From Collinsella tanakaei (lineage in GTDB: Bacteria; Actinomycetota; Coriobacteriia; Coriobacteriales; Coriobacteriaceae): a stretch of DNA of 64,000 nucleotides. Location: NCBI RefSeq assembly GCF_021531055.1, contig NZ_JADYTL010000010.1:1-64000 (forward strand), read 5' to 3'. A model generated the notes under the pieces. That model worked only from the letters and a program-made list of their open reading frames with translations, was not told where the DNA came from and ran no database searches. The translations under genes were made by a program, and so were the position numbers. This document shows, in pieces, positions 35,849 to 46,351 of the stretch (position 1 is its first letter; each line of letters begins with the position of its first letter).

Positions 35849-36730
35849 ATGAACACCATCTCGAACATCGATCTTTCCCGCCGCAGCGCCATCAAGGCGG
35901 CCGTCGCCGGCCTGGGGCTTGTCGGCCTGGCGGGCCTTGCCGGCTGCGGCTCGAGCGACACCGGCACCGACGAGGCGGGCAGCGCCGCCGCCTCGAGCAC
36001 CACGCTGACCGTCGCCGCGTCGCCCTCGCCCCACGCCGAGATCCTGAACGAGTACGCCGCTCCGCTTCTGGCCGAGCAGGGCATCGAGCTCGTGGTGAAG
36101 GAGTACACCGACTACATCATCCCCAACCAGGTGACGAGCTCCGGTGAGGTCGACGCCAACTACTTCCAGCACATCAACTACCTCAACAACTACAACGAGG
36201 AGAACGGCACCGACCTGGTGAACGCCGGCTCCATCCACTTCGAGCCGATGGGCGTGTTCGCCGGCAAGTCGGATGACATCGCCAACGTGGCCGATGGCGC
36301 CAAGATCTCGGTTCCCAACGATCCCACCAACGAGGGGCGCGCCCTGCTGCTTTTGCAGGATCTGGGGCTCATCACCCTGTCCGAGGACGCGGGGATCACG
36401 GCCGCCAAGAACGACATCGTGGACAATCCGCACAACCTCGAGATCATCGAGCAGGAAGCCGCGATGCTGCCGAGCACGCTCGCCGATGTCGACTTCTCGG
36501 TGATCAACGGCAACTACGCCATCGATGCCGGCCTGTCGCTGCGCGACGCGGTCGCCTCCGAGGATCCGCAGTCCGAGGTCATCCAGACCGAGTACGCCAA
36601 CATCATCTGCACGACGCCCGACCATGAGGACAGCGAGGCCGTGCAGGCGCTCGTGGCCGTGCTCACCACGGACGATTTCAAGGCCTATCTGGACGAGACC
36701 TACGACGGCGCGGTGTTGCCCGCCTTCTAA
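35849..36730 (+). CDS. metQ: MetQ/NlpA family substrate-binding lipoprotein
   Basis: The 293-residue lipoprotein carries a signal peptide with a twin-arginine-like DLSRRSAIKAAVAG start, a hydrophobic core and the lipobox LAGC near residue 33, so Lgt should lipidate that Cys. The mature protein has the NlpA fold (SPHAEILNEYAAPLLAEQGI, NYFQHINYLNNYN, INGNYAIDAGLSLRDAV) that binds methionine. It closes the metNIQ operon; a hairpin terminator follows. Confidence 0.92.
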   Translation: MNTISNIDLSRRSAIKAAVAGLGLVGLAGLAGCGSSDTGTDEAGSAAASSTTLTVAASPSPHAEILNEYAAPLLAEQGIELVVKEYTDYIIPNQVTSSGEVDANYFQHINYLNNYNEENGTDLVNAGSIHFEPMGVFAGKSDDIANVADGAKISVPNDPTNEGRALLLLQDLGLITLSEDAGITAAKNDIVDNPHNLEIIEQEAAMLPSTLADVDFSVINGNYAIDAGLSLRDAVASEDPQSEVIQTEYANIICTTPDHEDSEAVQALVAVLTTDDFKAYLDETYDGAVLPAF

Positions 36731-36753
36731 GGTCGAGTCGCCTTCTGTTCCAC

Positions 36754-36803
36754 ACGCCCGCCATGGCGCCCGGGGATGTTTCCCGAGGTTGCCCGGCGGG
36801 CGT
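36754..36803 (+). terminator. Terminator of the met operon
   Basis: ACGCCCGCC (36754-36762) pairs with GGCGGGCGT (36795-36803), followed by TTTCGCG. It lies 24 bases after the metQ stop. Confidence 0.55.
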
Positions 36804-37008
36804 TTCGCGTTGCGTGGACGCTGGCGGTCCGGTGCGGGCGGGACGCCCCTCTCGAGATGCCCGAGGCGCGGGGTGCGCGTCTTGCGTTATCGCGTCGGTT
36901 ACGCGTTCCGTAACGTTGGATGGGCACGCACCGTCCATCTGTCGGATGGCGTACAATGACGGGACGCCCCGGGTGCCGACCCGGCATCCGCGAAGGAAAG
37001 GGGAGACG

Positions 37009-38268
37009 ATGTTTTGCAACCGATGCGGCAATCAGATGGACGATGCCGCCCGCTTCTGTCCCGCGTGCGGCGCGCCCAATGCGAAGCTGGCCCAGCAGGA
37101 GGCGGCCGCGGGCGCTAGCCAGTCCCAGCAGCCCGATCCCGCAACCGCTCAGGCGCAGTCCCAGCAGCCCGGATCCGCTGCGGCGGATGGGCGGACCCAG
37201 CAGGTGCCCGCTCCGGACGCCGCCGCGACGGCGCAGGTTCCGCCGGCTTTCGATTGGAACACCGCGCCCGCCTCGACTTCGACGCCGCCTCAGACGCCCG
37301 GCGGCTTTTACCCGAAGGGTTGCCTGGCCCAGGCGTTCGACGACATCACCAAGGTGCCCGGCGCCATGAAGCGCGTGATGCAGATCGCGTTTCTGCCGGC
37401 GATCATCGCGCTCGTCTCGCTGCTCGTGCTGATCATCCCCATCATCGGTTGGATCGCCTGCCCCATCGGGCTTGTGATCTCGTGGATCGCGGGCATCTGC
37501 TGCAACGGTTACGCGATCGAGTGGGGCCGCGAGCTGTCGCGCGGGCGCGGGTTCGACACGAACGCCTCCATCCTGCGCACGTCGTTGTTCTCGCTCGGCT
37601 TCCTCAGCAGCTCGCTTTCGGGCGCGCTTTCGCTTATCGCTTTGTTGCCGTCGCTGATCGCCCAGCTCCTGATGGTGCTCGGCGGAGCGGCGAGCATCGG
37701 CGCGTGGGCGTACTCGAGTTCATACGGCTATGGTGACACGATGGGCGGCCTTTCCGGCATCCTCATCATCCTGTCGCTCGTGACGATGCTGCTCTACATC
37801 GTCTCGTTCGTGCTCGGCATCCTGTTCACCATGTTCTCGGACGCCGCCGTCATGCATCTCGCGGTGACGGGGCGCGTGGAGTCCGCCTTCTCGTTCGGCA
37901 AGGTGTGGCAGCCGTACAAAAAGCAACTCGGCAAGCTGTTCTGCGCTTCGCTGCTGCCTGGCATCATCACCGGGGCGATCCTGGCGGTGGTCGTCTTGAT
38001 CCTCGTCGGCATCTTGCTCGCCATCGTCGCCGGCTCCGCATACAACGGCTATTATGGGTCCGGCATCGCCGGTGCGCTGCTCTCCGGTGGTTTCGGCATG
38101 ATCGTGGTGCTTGCGCTGATCGTCTTCGTCGTGGCCTTCATGGGCGCGTTCACGAGCATGCTCAAGTACCGCGCCGTCGGCTACTGGGCGCAGCGCTATG
38201 CGGATGCATGGACGCACGAGGGCGACGAGGACTATACCTTCCGTCTGCCCGGCGGCCAGACCGTGTAG
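37009..38268 (+). CDS. Zinc-ribbon DUF4013-like membrane protein
   Basis: The 419-residue protein starts with a zinc ribbon (MFCNRCGNQMDDAARFCPAC), then a Gln/Pro/Ala-rich linker to about residue 100, then six to eight membrane spans. GCLAQAFDDITKVPGAMKRV just before the first span and the WGRELSRGRG loop resemble DUF4013 proteins. Function unknown. Start 37009 has AAAGGGGAG upstream. The ribbon is close to that of the 155-residue protein at 30452, suggesting a small family of ribbon-tagged membrane proteins. Confidence 0.75.
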   Translation: MFCNRCGNQMDDAARFCPACGAPNAKLAQQEAAAGASQSQQPDPATAQAQSQQPGSAAADGRTQQVPAPDAAATAQVPPAFDWNTAPASTSTPPQTPGGFYPKGCLAQAFDDITKVPGAMKRVMQIAFLPAIIALVSLLVLIIPIIGWIACPIGLVISWIAGICCNGYAIEWGRELSRGRGFDTNASILRTSLFSLGFLSSSLSGALSLIALLPSLIAQLLMVLGGAASIGAWAYSSSYGYGDTMGGLSGILIILSLVTMLLYIVSFVLGILFTMFSDAAVMHLAVTGRVESAFSFGKVWQPYKKQLGKLFCASLLPGIITGAILAVVVLILVGILLAIVAGSAYNGYYGSGIAGALLSGGFGMIVVLALIVFVVAFMGAFTSMLKYRAVGYWAQRYADAWTHEGDEDYTFRLPGGQTV

Positions 38269-38351
38269 CCTGCACGCGAAAACCGCCGGACCGCTTTGCC
38301 CACTCGGCAGGGCCGTCCGGTGCATATCCGGTACCCGGATTCGAATCGATG

Positions 38352-38383
38352 CGGGAGCGTGGCCAAGCGCCACGCTCCCGTTT
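38352..38383 (+). terminator. Rho-independent terminator
   Basis: Perfect 12-bp stem (38352-38363 with 38369-38380), 5-base loop, then TTT. It ends the DUF4013-like gene and lies just before the convergent M20 gene. Confidence 0.75.
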
Positions 38384-38407
38384 GCCGTCAGAAGGACCGT
38401 CGCGCTC

Positions 38408-39625
38408 CTACTCGGCGAGGAAATCGACCGTGTATTGCGCGGCGAGCATCACGCCGTCGGCGAGGGCCGACTCGTCGATCGTGTAGAAGCACGAATGCTG
38501 CGGCCACGTGGCGCCGATCGCGGGGTTGCGCACGCCCACGAACGCGAGCACGCCCGGAACCCGCTGCAGGTACAAGGAGTAGTCCTCTCCCGAAAGCGTT
38601 CCCTGGTAGCGGCCGATCGCCTGCTCGCCGAGAACCTTGACGATCGCGGAGCGACAGCGCTTCGAGGCGGCCTCGTCGTTGATCACGGCGGGGTGGGCGA
38701 TCGTGTACTCGGTGAGCTTCGCCGTCGCGCCGAGGGCGGCCGCGGTGTTGGCGCAGATGCGCTCGATGAGGGAGGGCATGCGGTCGTGCGCCTCGTCGGT
38801 GTAGGTGCGCACCGTGCCGGTGAGGTAGGCGGAGCCGGCGATGACGTTGCGCGCGGTGCCGGCGTGGAGCTCGCCGACCGTGACGACGGCGGGCTCGTAG
38901 GGGGACAGGTCGCGCGAGACGATCGTCTGCAGGGCGTCCACGACCTGGGATGCAGCCACGACGGCGTCCACACCGCGCTGCGGCAGCGCGCCATGGGCGG
39001 ATGCACCTTCGATGTCGATGCGGAACCAGTCGGTGTTGGCCATGCGCGGGCCGCTTTCGCAGGAGATCTTCCCGGCATCGACCTCGCTCCACACGTGCAT
39101 GGCGAAGGCGCCGTCCACGTTGTCGAGCGCCCCGGCGTCGATCATCATCCGGGCGCCGGAGCCGTTTTCCTCCGAGGGCTGGAACACCGCGCGGACCTCG
39201 CCGTGGAGCTCGTCGGTCATGTGGGAGAGGACGTGCAGCGCCCCGAGCAGCATGGCGATATGGCAGTCATGGCCGCAAGCGTGCATGACGCCGTCGTTCG
39301 CGCTCGCGAACGGCGCGTCGGTGCGCTCGGCGACGGGCAGGGCGTCGATGTCGGCGCGCAGCATGATGCGGCGGCGCGCCGTGCCGTCCGCGCCGTAGGC
39401 GTCCTGCGCGGTGCCGCGCAGGGTGGCGACGAGACCGGTGTCGAGCGGCCGCTCGTAGGGGATGCCCATCTCGTCGAGTGCGTGGGCGATATCGGCGGTG
39501 GTGCGGAACTCCCGCAGGCTCACCTCGGGGTGCTTATGGAAATGGCGACGCCACTCGATGACGCGCGGCTCGATCTCGGCGGTGAGCGTTTGGATGGTGG
39601 CGGTGATGGTGTCCTCGGTTTCCAT
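38408..39625 (-). CDS. M20 family metallopeptidase / amidohydrolase
   Basis: The 405-residue enzyme resembles hippurate hydrolase and N-acyl-L-amino acid amidohydrolase. It shows RRHFHKHPEVSLREF, LRADIDALPVAE with the first metal Asp, HACGHDCHIAMLLGA with metal His and bridging residues, FQPSEENGSGARMMI with the catalytic Glu pair, and GASAHGALPQRGVD in the lid domain. It would hydrolyse N-acyl amino acids or short peptides in the cytoplasm. Start 39625 is placed at METEDT, with AAGGAC 7 bases upstream; residues readable further upstream are unrelated. Confidence 0.9.
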   Translation of the reverse strand: METEDTITATIQTLTAEIEPRVIEWRRHFHKHPEVSLREFRTTADIAHALDEMGIPYERPLDTGLVATLRGTAQDAYGADGTARRRIMLRADIDALPVAERTDAPFASANDGVMHACGHDCHIAMLLGALHVLSHMTDELHGEVRAVFQPSEENGSGARMMIDAGALDNVDGAFAMHVWSEVDAGKISCESGPRMANTDWFRIDIEGASAHGALPQRGVDAVVAASQVVDALQTIVSRDLSPYEPAVVTVGELHAGTARNVIAGSAYLTGTVRTYTDEAHDRMPSLIERICANTAAALGATAKLTEYTIAHPAVINDEAASKRCRSAIVKVLGEQAIGRYQGTLSGEDYSLYLQRVPGVLAFVGVRNPAIGATWPQHSCFYTIDESALADGVMLAAQYTVDFLAE

Positions 39626-39690
39626 GGCGTGTCCTTTTGCAACGGTGCCTGTATACAAAGGACATTCTACCGACGTCGGGTCATCCACAT

Positions 39691-39745
39691 GTGAAATTGC
39701 GTCAGGCACCGTTTCGCATGTGAAAAACGTCTGACGCACGTTCAC
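39691..39745. repeat. Paired GTGAAA palindromes with CGTCAGGCACC / CGTCTGACGC cores
   Basis: 39691-39719 has the core GCGTCAGGCACC; 39720-39745 has GTGAAAA/TTCAC arms and the core CGTCTGACGC. Both sit between the divergent M20 and groES genes. Confidence 0.65.
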
Positions 39746-39767
39746 GTATGGCTGAGGGGGACTGAAG

Positions 39768-39835
39768 AAATCTAAGTGCCGAGAATTTAGATTTTTTGCC
39801 TTTGCGTTGTATAAGTCGGACAAGGTGGGTATTAT
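39768..39835 (+). promoter_or_regulatory. groESL promoter and candidate operator
   Basis: AAATCTAA at 39768-39775 and TTAGATTT at 39787-39794 form an 8-bp inverted repeat with an 11-base spacer. Downstream lie TTGTAT (39807-39812) and TATTAT (39830-39835) with 17-base spacing, a plausible sigma-A promoter about 77 bases before groES. No CIRCE (TTAGCACTC-N9-GAGTGCTAA) or HAIR sequence is present. Confidence 0.5.
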
Positions 39836-39911
39836 TCTTGGCGTACGTAAGGCAAGGGCCATGGTGAGCGCTGCGAATGCGCCGCATGGTCGCACAAAGG
39901 AGGAATCGAGC

Positions 39912-40199
39912 ATGAGCCTTAAGCCGCTTGGAGACCGCGTTCTGATCAAGCCGGATGCAGCCGAGCAGAAGACCGCTTCCGGTCTGTACATCGCCAGCAA
40001 CGCCCAGGAGAAGCCGCAGCGCGGCGAGATCGTCGCGGTGGGCGCCGGCAAGCTCAACGACAAGGGCGAGCGCGTCCCGATGGATGTCAAGGTCGGCGAC
40101 CATGTCATCTACGGCAAGTTCGGTGGCAACGAGATCAAGGTCGACGGCGAGGACTACCTGCTCATGCGCGTCGACGACATCTACGCCGTCGTCGAGTAG
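39912..40199 (+). CDS. groES: Co-chaperonin GroES
   Basis: The 95-residue GroES forms the heptameric lid of the chaperonin. Visible are MSLKPLGDRVLIKPDAAEQK at the start, the mobile loop around TASGLYIASNAQEKPQRG, and the roof and C-terminal strands GGNEIKVDGEDYLLMRVDDI. Start 39912 follows AAAGGAGGAA. groEL follows after 52 bp in the standard operon. Confidence 0.97.
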   Translation: MSLKPLGDRVLIKPDAAEQKTASGLYIASNAQEKPQRGEIVAVGAGKLNDKGERVPMDVKVGDHVIYGKFGGNEIKVDGEDYLLMRVDDIYAVVE

Positions 40200-40215
40200 A
40201 CGCCCCGCGCAGTAG

Positions 40216-41889
<1,674 letters not shown>

Positions 41890-41914
41890 GCCGCAAAGGG
41901 GATAATCTCCCACC

Positions 41915-41997
41915 GGAGCGCCCCTCGGTGTCCCTTGCGAACGTCCTCGGCCTTACGGCCTGCGGAATGTTCGCGCGGGAGCACCGAGGGGCGCTCC
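41915..41997. terminator. Long nested hairpin after groEL
   Basis: Perfect 16-bp arms at 41915-41930 and 41982-41997 enclose a second pair GCGAAC/GTTCGC and an inner GGCC-TTAC-GGCC hairpin. It starts 26 bases after the groEL stop. It may be the groEL terminator, but its size and nesting resemble the element at 6345-6448. Confidence 0.65.
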
Positions 41998-42176
41998 TGC
42001 GTTCACCTCCTTGTGGCGGCAGGCGGTAAAGGGGGTGTCCCGGGCGCTGTTTGGGGTCGGTGCGTTGACGGGGATGCGCCGGCCACTGCTTGAATTGTCA
42101 CTGTGGCTCCACGCCGTCGGTGTTACCATGCCGTTGCATCTTGGGTCGCCTTGGTTCACGGGGAGGTAGTTCGGGC

Positions 42177-43208
42177 ATGGCCGAGGATTGGGACAAGCCG
42201 GAAGAGGGCACCTATGTGCGCGATGCGCAGGCGCGCGCCGCGCTGAAGGAGCGCGAGCGCAAGGAGGAGGCTTCCGGAAAGCACCGGCGCATCAGCGACG
42301 CGCCGGTGGTCGCCGACGTCGTCGCCGAGGTCGAGCATCTGCGCAGCCTGCGTCGTCGCCGCATCGTCCGCCGTGCCATCACCCTGTGCTTCGTGATCGT
42401 CTCCGCGCTGCTGCAGGCCTATGCCATCCAGGTGTTCGTGCAACCCGCGGGCCTGCTGTCCAGCGGGTTCACGGGTCTCGCCATCCTCATCGACCGCATC
42501 ACCTCGCTGTTCGGTTTCAGCTTCCCCACGTTCGTGGGCATGGTCGTGCTCAACATCCCCGTGGCGCTCGTGTGCTGGAAGAGCATCAGCCGGCGTTTCG
42601 TGATCTTCTCGATGATCCAGGTGTTCCTCGCCAGCTTCTTCTTGAGCCAGATGCGCTTCGAGCCGATGCTCGACGAACCGGTGCTGCTGGTGGTCTTCGG
42701 CGGGTTCATCTACGGCCTGTCCATCGCCATCGCGCTGCGTGGCGGCGCCTCGACGGCGGGCACGGACTTCATCTCGCTCATGGTCTCCAACAAGACCGGC
42801 AAATCCATCTGGGGCCTCGTCTTCGCGGGTAACTGCGTCGTGCTGCTGATCTTCGGCTATCTGTTCGGATGGACCGCCGCCGCGTACTCCATCATCTTCC
42901 AGTTCATCTCGACGAAGACCATCGAGATGTTCTACCACCGCTACGACCGCATGACCCTGCAGATCACCACGAAGAAACCCGACGACATCCTCGAGGCCTA
43001 CCACGATGCGTTCAAGCACGGTTCCTCGTGCTACGAGATGATCGGCGGGTACAGCCGCAAGACGTTCTGGCGCATCGAGACCGTCGTGTCCTCCTACGAG
43101 GTGGGCGAGATCGTGGCGCTCGTTCGCGCGCATGACGACCGCGCGGTGATCAACGTGTTCCGCACCGAGAGCTTCTTCGGCCGCTTCTATCGCGGTCCGG
43201 TGGACTGA
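42177..43208 (+). CDS. YitT family membrane protein
   Basis: The 343-residue protein has a charged N-terminus of about 60 residues, five or six membrane spans (the first being FVIVSALLQAYAIQVFVQPA, with the YitT-like AGLLSSGFTGLAILI) and a C-terminal cytoplasmic DUF2179 domain with YEMIGGYSRKTFWRIETVVS. GGASTAGTDFI is another family motif. Function unknown. Start 42177 has GGGGAGG upstream. The extended N-terminus is longer than in Bacillus YitT. Confidence 0.85.
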   Translation: MAEDWDKPEEGTYVRDAQARAALKERERKEEASGKHRRISDAPVVADVVAEVEHLRSLRRRRIVRRAITLCFVIVSALLQAYAIQVFVQPAGLLSSGFTGLAILIDRITSLFGFSFPTFVGMVVLNIPVALVCWKSISRRFVIFSMIQVFLASFFLSQMRFEPMLDEPVLLVVFGGFIYGLSIAIALRGGASTAGTDFISLMVSNKTGKSIWGLVFAGNCVVLLIFGYLFGWTAAAYSIIFQFISTKTIEMFYHRYDRMTLQITTKKPDDILEAYHDAFKHGSSCYEMIGGYSRKTFWRIETVVSSYEVGEIVALVRAHDDRAVINVFRTESFFGRFYRGPVD

Positions 43209-43352
43209 CGGATCCCGACGGCCCGCCTTGGCGATGCGGTGAATACGGCCGGCGCGATCGCAAAGTTGTGCGCAGCGCATGCATTCCCGCTAGAATAGAA
43301 GGTCGCATGATACGCATTTTGGACCGGCGCACCGCGCCAGGGGAGTGTTCGC

Positions 43353-44618
43353 ATGGCGCAACAGCACGATCTGTTCGACGACATCATCGATATCAGCAAG
43401 GGTATCAGCGCCCTCAAGAACCCGCTGGGCGGCGTGACCGACGCCCTAATGGGTGCCGAGGGCGACGGCACCCCGCATTGGAACCCCGCGGACTACAAGG
43501 ATAAGCCGCGCGCCAACTCCATCCCGTGCCTCGTGTGCAACTACGAGAAGAGCAGCTGCACCGCCTGCATGGACGCCTGTCCGGTCGACGCGATCGAGAT
43601 CGAGGACTTCAGCATCGACATCAAGGACAGCTGCCGCAAATGCGGCCTGTGCGTGAGCGTGTGCCCCACCGAGGCCTTCGTCACCCAGCGCCTGACCCCC
43701 AAGAAGCTCTACGATTCCATCGCCGGCGCCGCGGCGGCGTTCAACACGGCCTACGTGACCTGCACGCGCGCCCTGCGTCGCGTCCCGCGCGAGAACGAGG
43801 TCGTCGTGGCCTGCATCGGCGACGTGCCGCCCGAGGTGTGGTTCTCGGTGATGGCCGACTATCCCAACGTGAGCGTCTACCTGCCGCTCGATATCTGCGA
43901 ACGCTGTCGCAACACCACCGGCGAGGAGATCTTGGGCGACTCGATCGCCACCGCCGAGGAGTGGGCGGGGACCGGGCTCGGTCTGGAGGTGGACTCCAAG
44001 CAGCTCAAATGCGTCAAGCGCCGCGAGTACGAGCGCAAGGAGTTCATGGACAACATCATGAAGACGACCGGCCTCGCGGTGAGCAAGCTCAACCCGGCGA
44101 CGGCGGCGGTCGCGTCGGTCACGCAGCGTCTGCGCGACCATTCCAAGAAGATCACCGAACTCGAGAAGACGCTCAAGGCGGCCTGCGGCACGACGACCCA
44201 AAAGCGCCGCCGCCTGCTCATCCAGCGTCGGCAACTGCTGCTCTCCACGCTGCAGTCCCATCCCGAGCTGGCCTCGAACATCCAGGTGAGCACACCCGAG
44301 TGCGACTTCGACCGTTGCACGGCGTGCGGCGAGTGCGTGAAGAAGTGCCCGACGCACGCGACGGACCTGCTCGGTTCCGGGCGCTTCGTCGTCGAGCCGG
44401 CTTACTGCGTGGGTTGCGGCCTGTGCGCCGAGGTCTGCGAGGAGCACGCGATCAAGATGGTCGAGCACGATGCGAGCGACCTCGTGGTGCCCGATCCCGA
44501 GGCGCAGAAGAAGGCGGCGGATGCCGTCAAGACGCGTGCCGAGATCGCCAAGACCAAGGAGGAGGGCAAGAAGGTCCTCACCAAGGTGCTCGACTCGGTG
44601 GAGAAGATGGCGGACTAG
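43353..44618 (+). CDS. Four-cluster 4Fe-4S ferredoxin-like protein
   Basis: The 421-residue protein is bracketed by paired ferredoxin domains. Near residues 53-110 are CLVCNYEKSSCTACMDACP and CRKCGLCVSVCP; near 310-370 are CTACGECVKKCP and CVGCGLCAEVC. The middle 200 residues include a long basic helical segment (TTQKRRRLLIQRRQLLLSTL) and further Cys residues (CERC). It may be an electron carrier or a subunit of a larger redox complex; no catalytic domain is recognised. It ends in a Lys/Glu-rich helix and is followed by ychF. Confidence 0.78.
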   Translation: MAQQHDLFDDIIDISKGISALKNPLGGVTDALMGAEGDGTPHWNPADYKDKPRANSIPCLVCNYEKSSCTACMDACPVDAIEIEDFSIDIKDSCRKCGLCVSVCPTEAFVTQRLTPKKLYDSIAGAAAAFNTAYVTCTRALRRVPRENEVVVACIGDVPPEVWFSVMADYPNVSVYLPLDICERCRNTTGEEILGDSIATAEEWAGTGLGLEVDSKQLKCVKRREYERKEFMDNIMKTTGLAVSKLNPATAAVASVTQRLRDHSKKITELEKTLKAACGTTTQKRRRLLIQRRQLLLSTLQSHPELASNIQVSTPECDFDRCTACGECVKKCPTHATDLLGSGRFVVEPAYCVGCGLCAEVCEEHAIKMVEHDASDLVVPDPEAQKKAADAVKTRAEIAKTKEEGKKVLTKVLDSVEKMAD

Positions 44619-44728
44619 CCCTGCGCGCCGTCTTGCGCGGTGCGATTCGCGGCACGGTGCGCCGCGACGGTTTGTTGACGTGACGCCGGTTCTGCGGACC
44701 GGCGCGATAGGAGAAAGCGAGCGATCCC

Positions 44729-45805
44729 ATGGCTCTGTCAATCGGTATCGTCGGTCTGCCCAACGTGGGCAAGTCGACGCTGTTCACCGCGCTGACCAAG
44801 AAGGGCGGTCTGGCGGCCAACTACCCCTTCGCCACCATCGACCCCAACGTCGGCATCGTCGACGTACCCGATGACCGCCTGCAGAAGCTGGCCGACATCG
44901 TGCACCCCGGCCGCATCGTGCCGGCGACGGTCGAGTTCGTGGACATCGCCGGTCTTGTGAAGGGTGCCAACGAGGGCGAGGGCCTGGGCAACCAGTTCCT
45001 GGCCAACATCCGCGAGACCGACGCCATCTGCGAGGTCGTGCGCTACTTCACCGATCCCAACGTCATGCGCGAGGTCGGCCGCACCGGAGACTTCGTCGAT
45101 CCCGCGGGCGACGCCGACACCATCATGACCGAGCTGATCCTGGCCGACATCCAGACGCTCGAAAAGCAGCTGCCCAAGCTCGAGAAGGAGGCCAAGCGCG
45201 ACCACGACCTCATGTCCAAGCTCGAGATCGCCAAGCGCCTGGTCGGCTGGCTGAACGAGGGCAACCGCGCCGCGGCGCTCGACATGACCGACGAGGAGCG
45301 CGCCGCCGCCAAGGGCCTGTTCCTGCTCACCATGAAGCCGATCCTGTACGTGGCCAACGTCGACGAGGACATGCTCGGTGAGGAGCTCGAGCCCATCGAC
45401 GGCGTCACCCCGATCCCCATCTGCGCCAAGGTCGAGGCCGAGCTGTCCGAGCTCGACCCCGAGGAGGCCGCCGAGTACCTGGAGACGCTCGGTCTCGAGC
45501 GCCCGGGCTTGGAGGTGCTCGCGCAGGCGGCATACAAGCTGCTCGGCCTGCAGTCGTTCTTCACGGCGGGTGAGATGGAGGTCAAGGCGTGGACGGTCCG
45601 TCAGGGTGCCACGGCTCCTCAGGCCGCCGGCGTGATCCATACCGACTTCGAGCGCGGCTTCATCAAGGCCGAGGTCATTTCCTATGACGATTACATCGAG
45701 CTCGGCGGCGAGCAGGGCGCCAAGGCGGCCGGCAAACTGCGCATGGAGGGCAAGGAGTACGTCATGGCCGACGGCGACGTGGTCCACTTCCGCTTCAACG
45801 TCTAA
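44729..45805 (+). CDS. ychF: Redox-regulated ATPase YchF (Obg-like)
   Basis: The 358-residue P-loop protein of the Obg family prefers ATP and associates with ribosomes. It shows [20 protein letters not shown] (G1), [36 protein letters not shown] (G3), a coiled-coil insert and the C-terminal TGS domain ([20 protein letters not shown]). The NKxD specificity motif is replaced ([10 protein letters not shown]), as usual in YchF. Start 44729 has AGGAGAAAG upstream. Confidence 0.95.
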   Translation: MALSIGIVGLPNVGKSTLFTALTKKGGLAANYPFATIDPNVGIVDVPDDRLQKLADIVHPGRIVPATVEFVDIAGLVKGANEGEGLGNQFLANIRETDAICEVVRYFTDPNVMREVGRTGDFVDPAGDADTIMTELILADIQTLEKQLPKLEKEAKRDHDLMSKLEIAKRLVGWLNEGNRAAALDMTDEERAAAKGLFLLTMKPILYVANVDEDMLGEELEPIDGVTPIPICAKVEAELSELDPEEAAEYLETLGLERPGLEVLAQAAYKLLGLQSFFTAGEMEVKAWTVRQGATAPQAAGVIHTDFERGFIKAEVISYDDYIELGGEQGAKAAGKLRMEGKEYVMADGDVVHFRFNV

Positions 45806-45848
45806 GGTGGGCGGAGTCGTCCGTCGCGCGCACAAAGGAGTATCACCT

Positions 45849-46247
45849 ATGTCATCTCTGTCCATGTTCAAATACGGGAAGAAGGCCGGCTATCTCGGCA
45901 TCGCGACCATCGTGCTCGCGCTCATCCCGGTCGTCATCGCGCTTGTGCTCGTCCCGGGGCTTCCCGACGAGGTGCCCATGCGCTTCGATGCCACCGGTGC
46001 GGTCACGCGCTACGGCAGCAAGTTCGAGATGCTGATCCCGGCGGCGATGTCGGTCGCGTTCGGGTTCGGCATCTACGTGCAGACGGCGCGCAAGGCCGCC
46101 GAGCACGCTAAGGACTCCATGACCATGGCCGTGGGTCTGGCCGAGCGTTTCCTGCGCAGCGGCGTCATCACGACCGCGGTGATCAACGTGGCCAACGCCT
46201 ACCTGCTGTATATGGTGCTGACGGGCACGAACCCACTCGTGTTCTAG
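45849..46247 (+). CDS. DUF1648-like small membrane protein
   Basis: The 132-residue protein has three spans. The segment VPGLPDEVPMRFDATGAVTR after the first span is the DUF1648 signature, as in SdpI-type immunity or sporulation-delay proteins. Only the DUF1648 unit is present. Function unknown. Start 45849 has AAAGGAG 8 bases upstream. It follows ychF by 43 bp, so the two may be co-transcribed up to the palindromic terminator at 46288. Confidence 0.72.
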   Translation: MSSLSMFKYGKKAGYLGIATIVLALIPVVIALVLVPGLPDEVPMRFDATGAVTRYGSKFEMLIPAAMSVAFGFGIYVQTARKAAEHAKDSMTMAVGLAERFLRSGVITTAVINVANAYLLYMVLTGTNPLVF

Positions 46248-46270
46248 CCGGGGCGGTCTACTCCGCCGCT

Positions 46271-46341
46271 GTGAAATCGGATGGCGTCAGGGGCCCGCGC
46301 ATGCGCGGGCCCCTGTGCAAAAACGTCTGATCTGATTTCGC
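46271..46341. terminator. Bidirectional terminator with 28-bp perfect palindrome
   Basis: 46288-46315 is a perfect 28-base palindrome (AGGGGCCCGCGC arm, ATGC centre side). It is nested inside GTGAAATC/GATTTC outer arms and ends with CGTCTGAT, linking it to the GTGAAA repeat family. It sits between convergent genes. Confidence 0.75.
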
Positions 46342-46351
46342 CGCCGGAACG

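Noticed and set aside
38300-38350. tRNA-like T-loop (GGATTCGAATC)
   Set aside because: No acceptor stem or anticodon arm can be built around it; it precedes a terminator.
39740-39911. CIRCE element before groES
   Set aside because: The TTAGCACTC/GAGTGCTAA halves are absent; only the unrelated AAATCTAA repeat is there.
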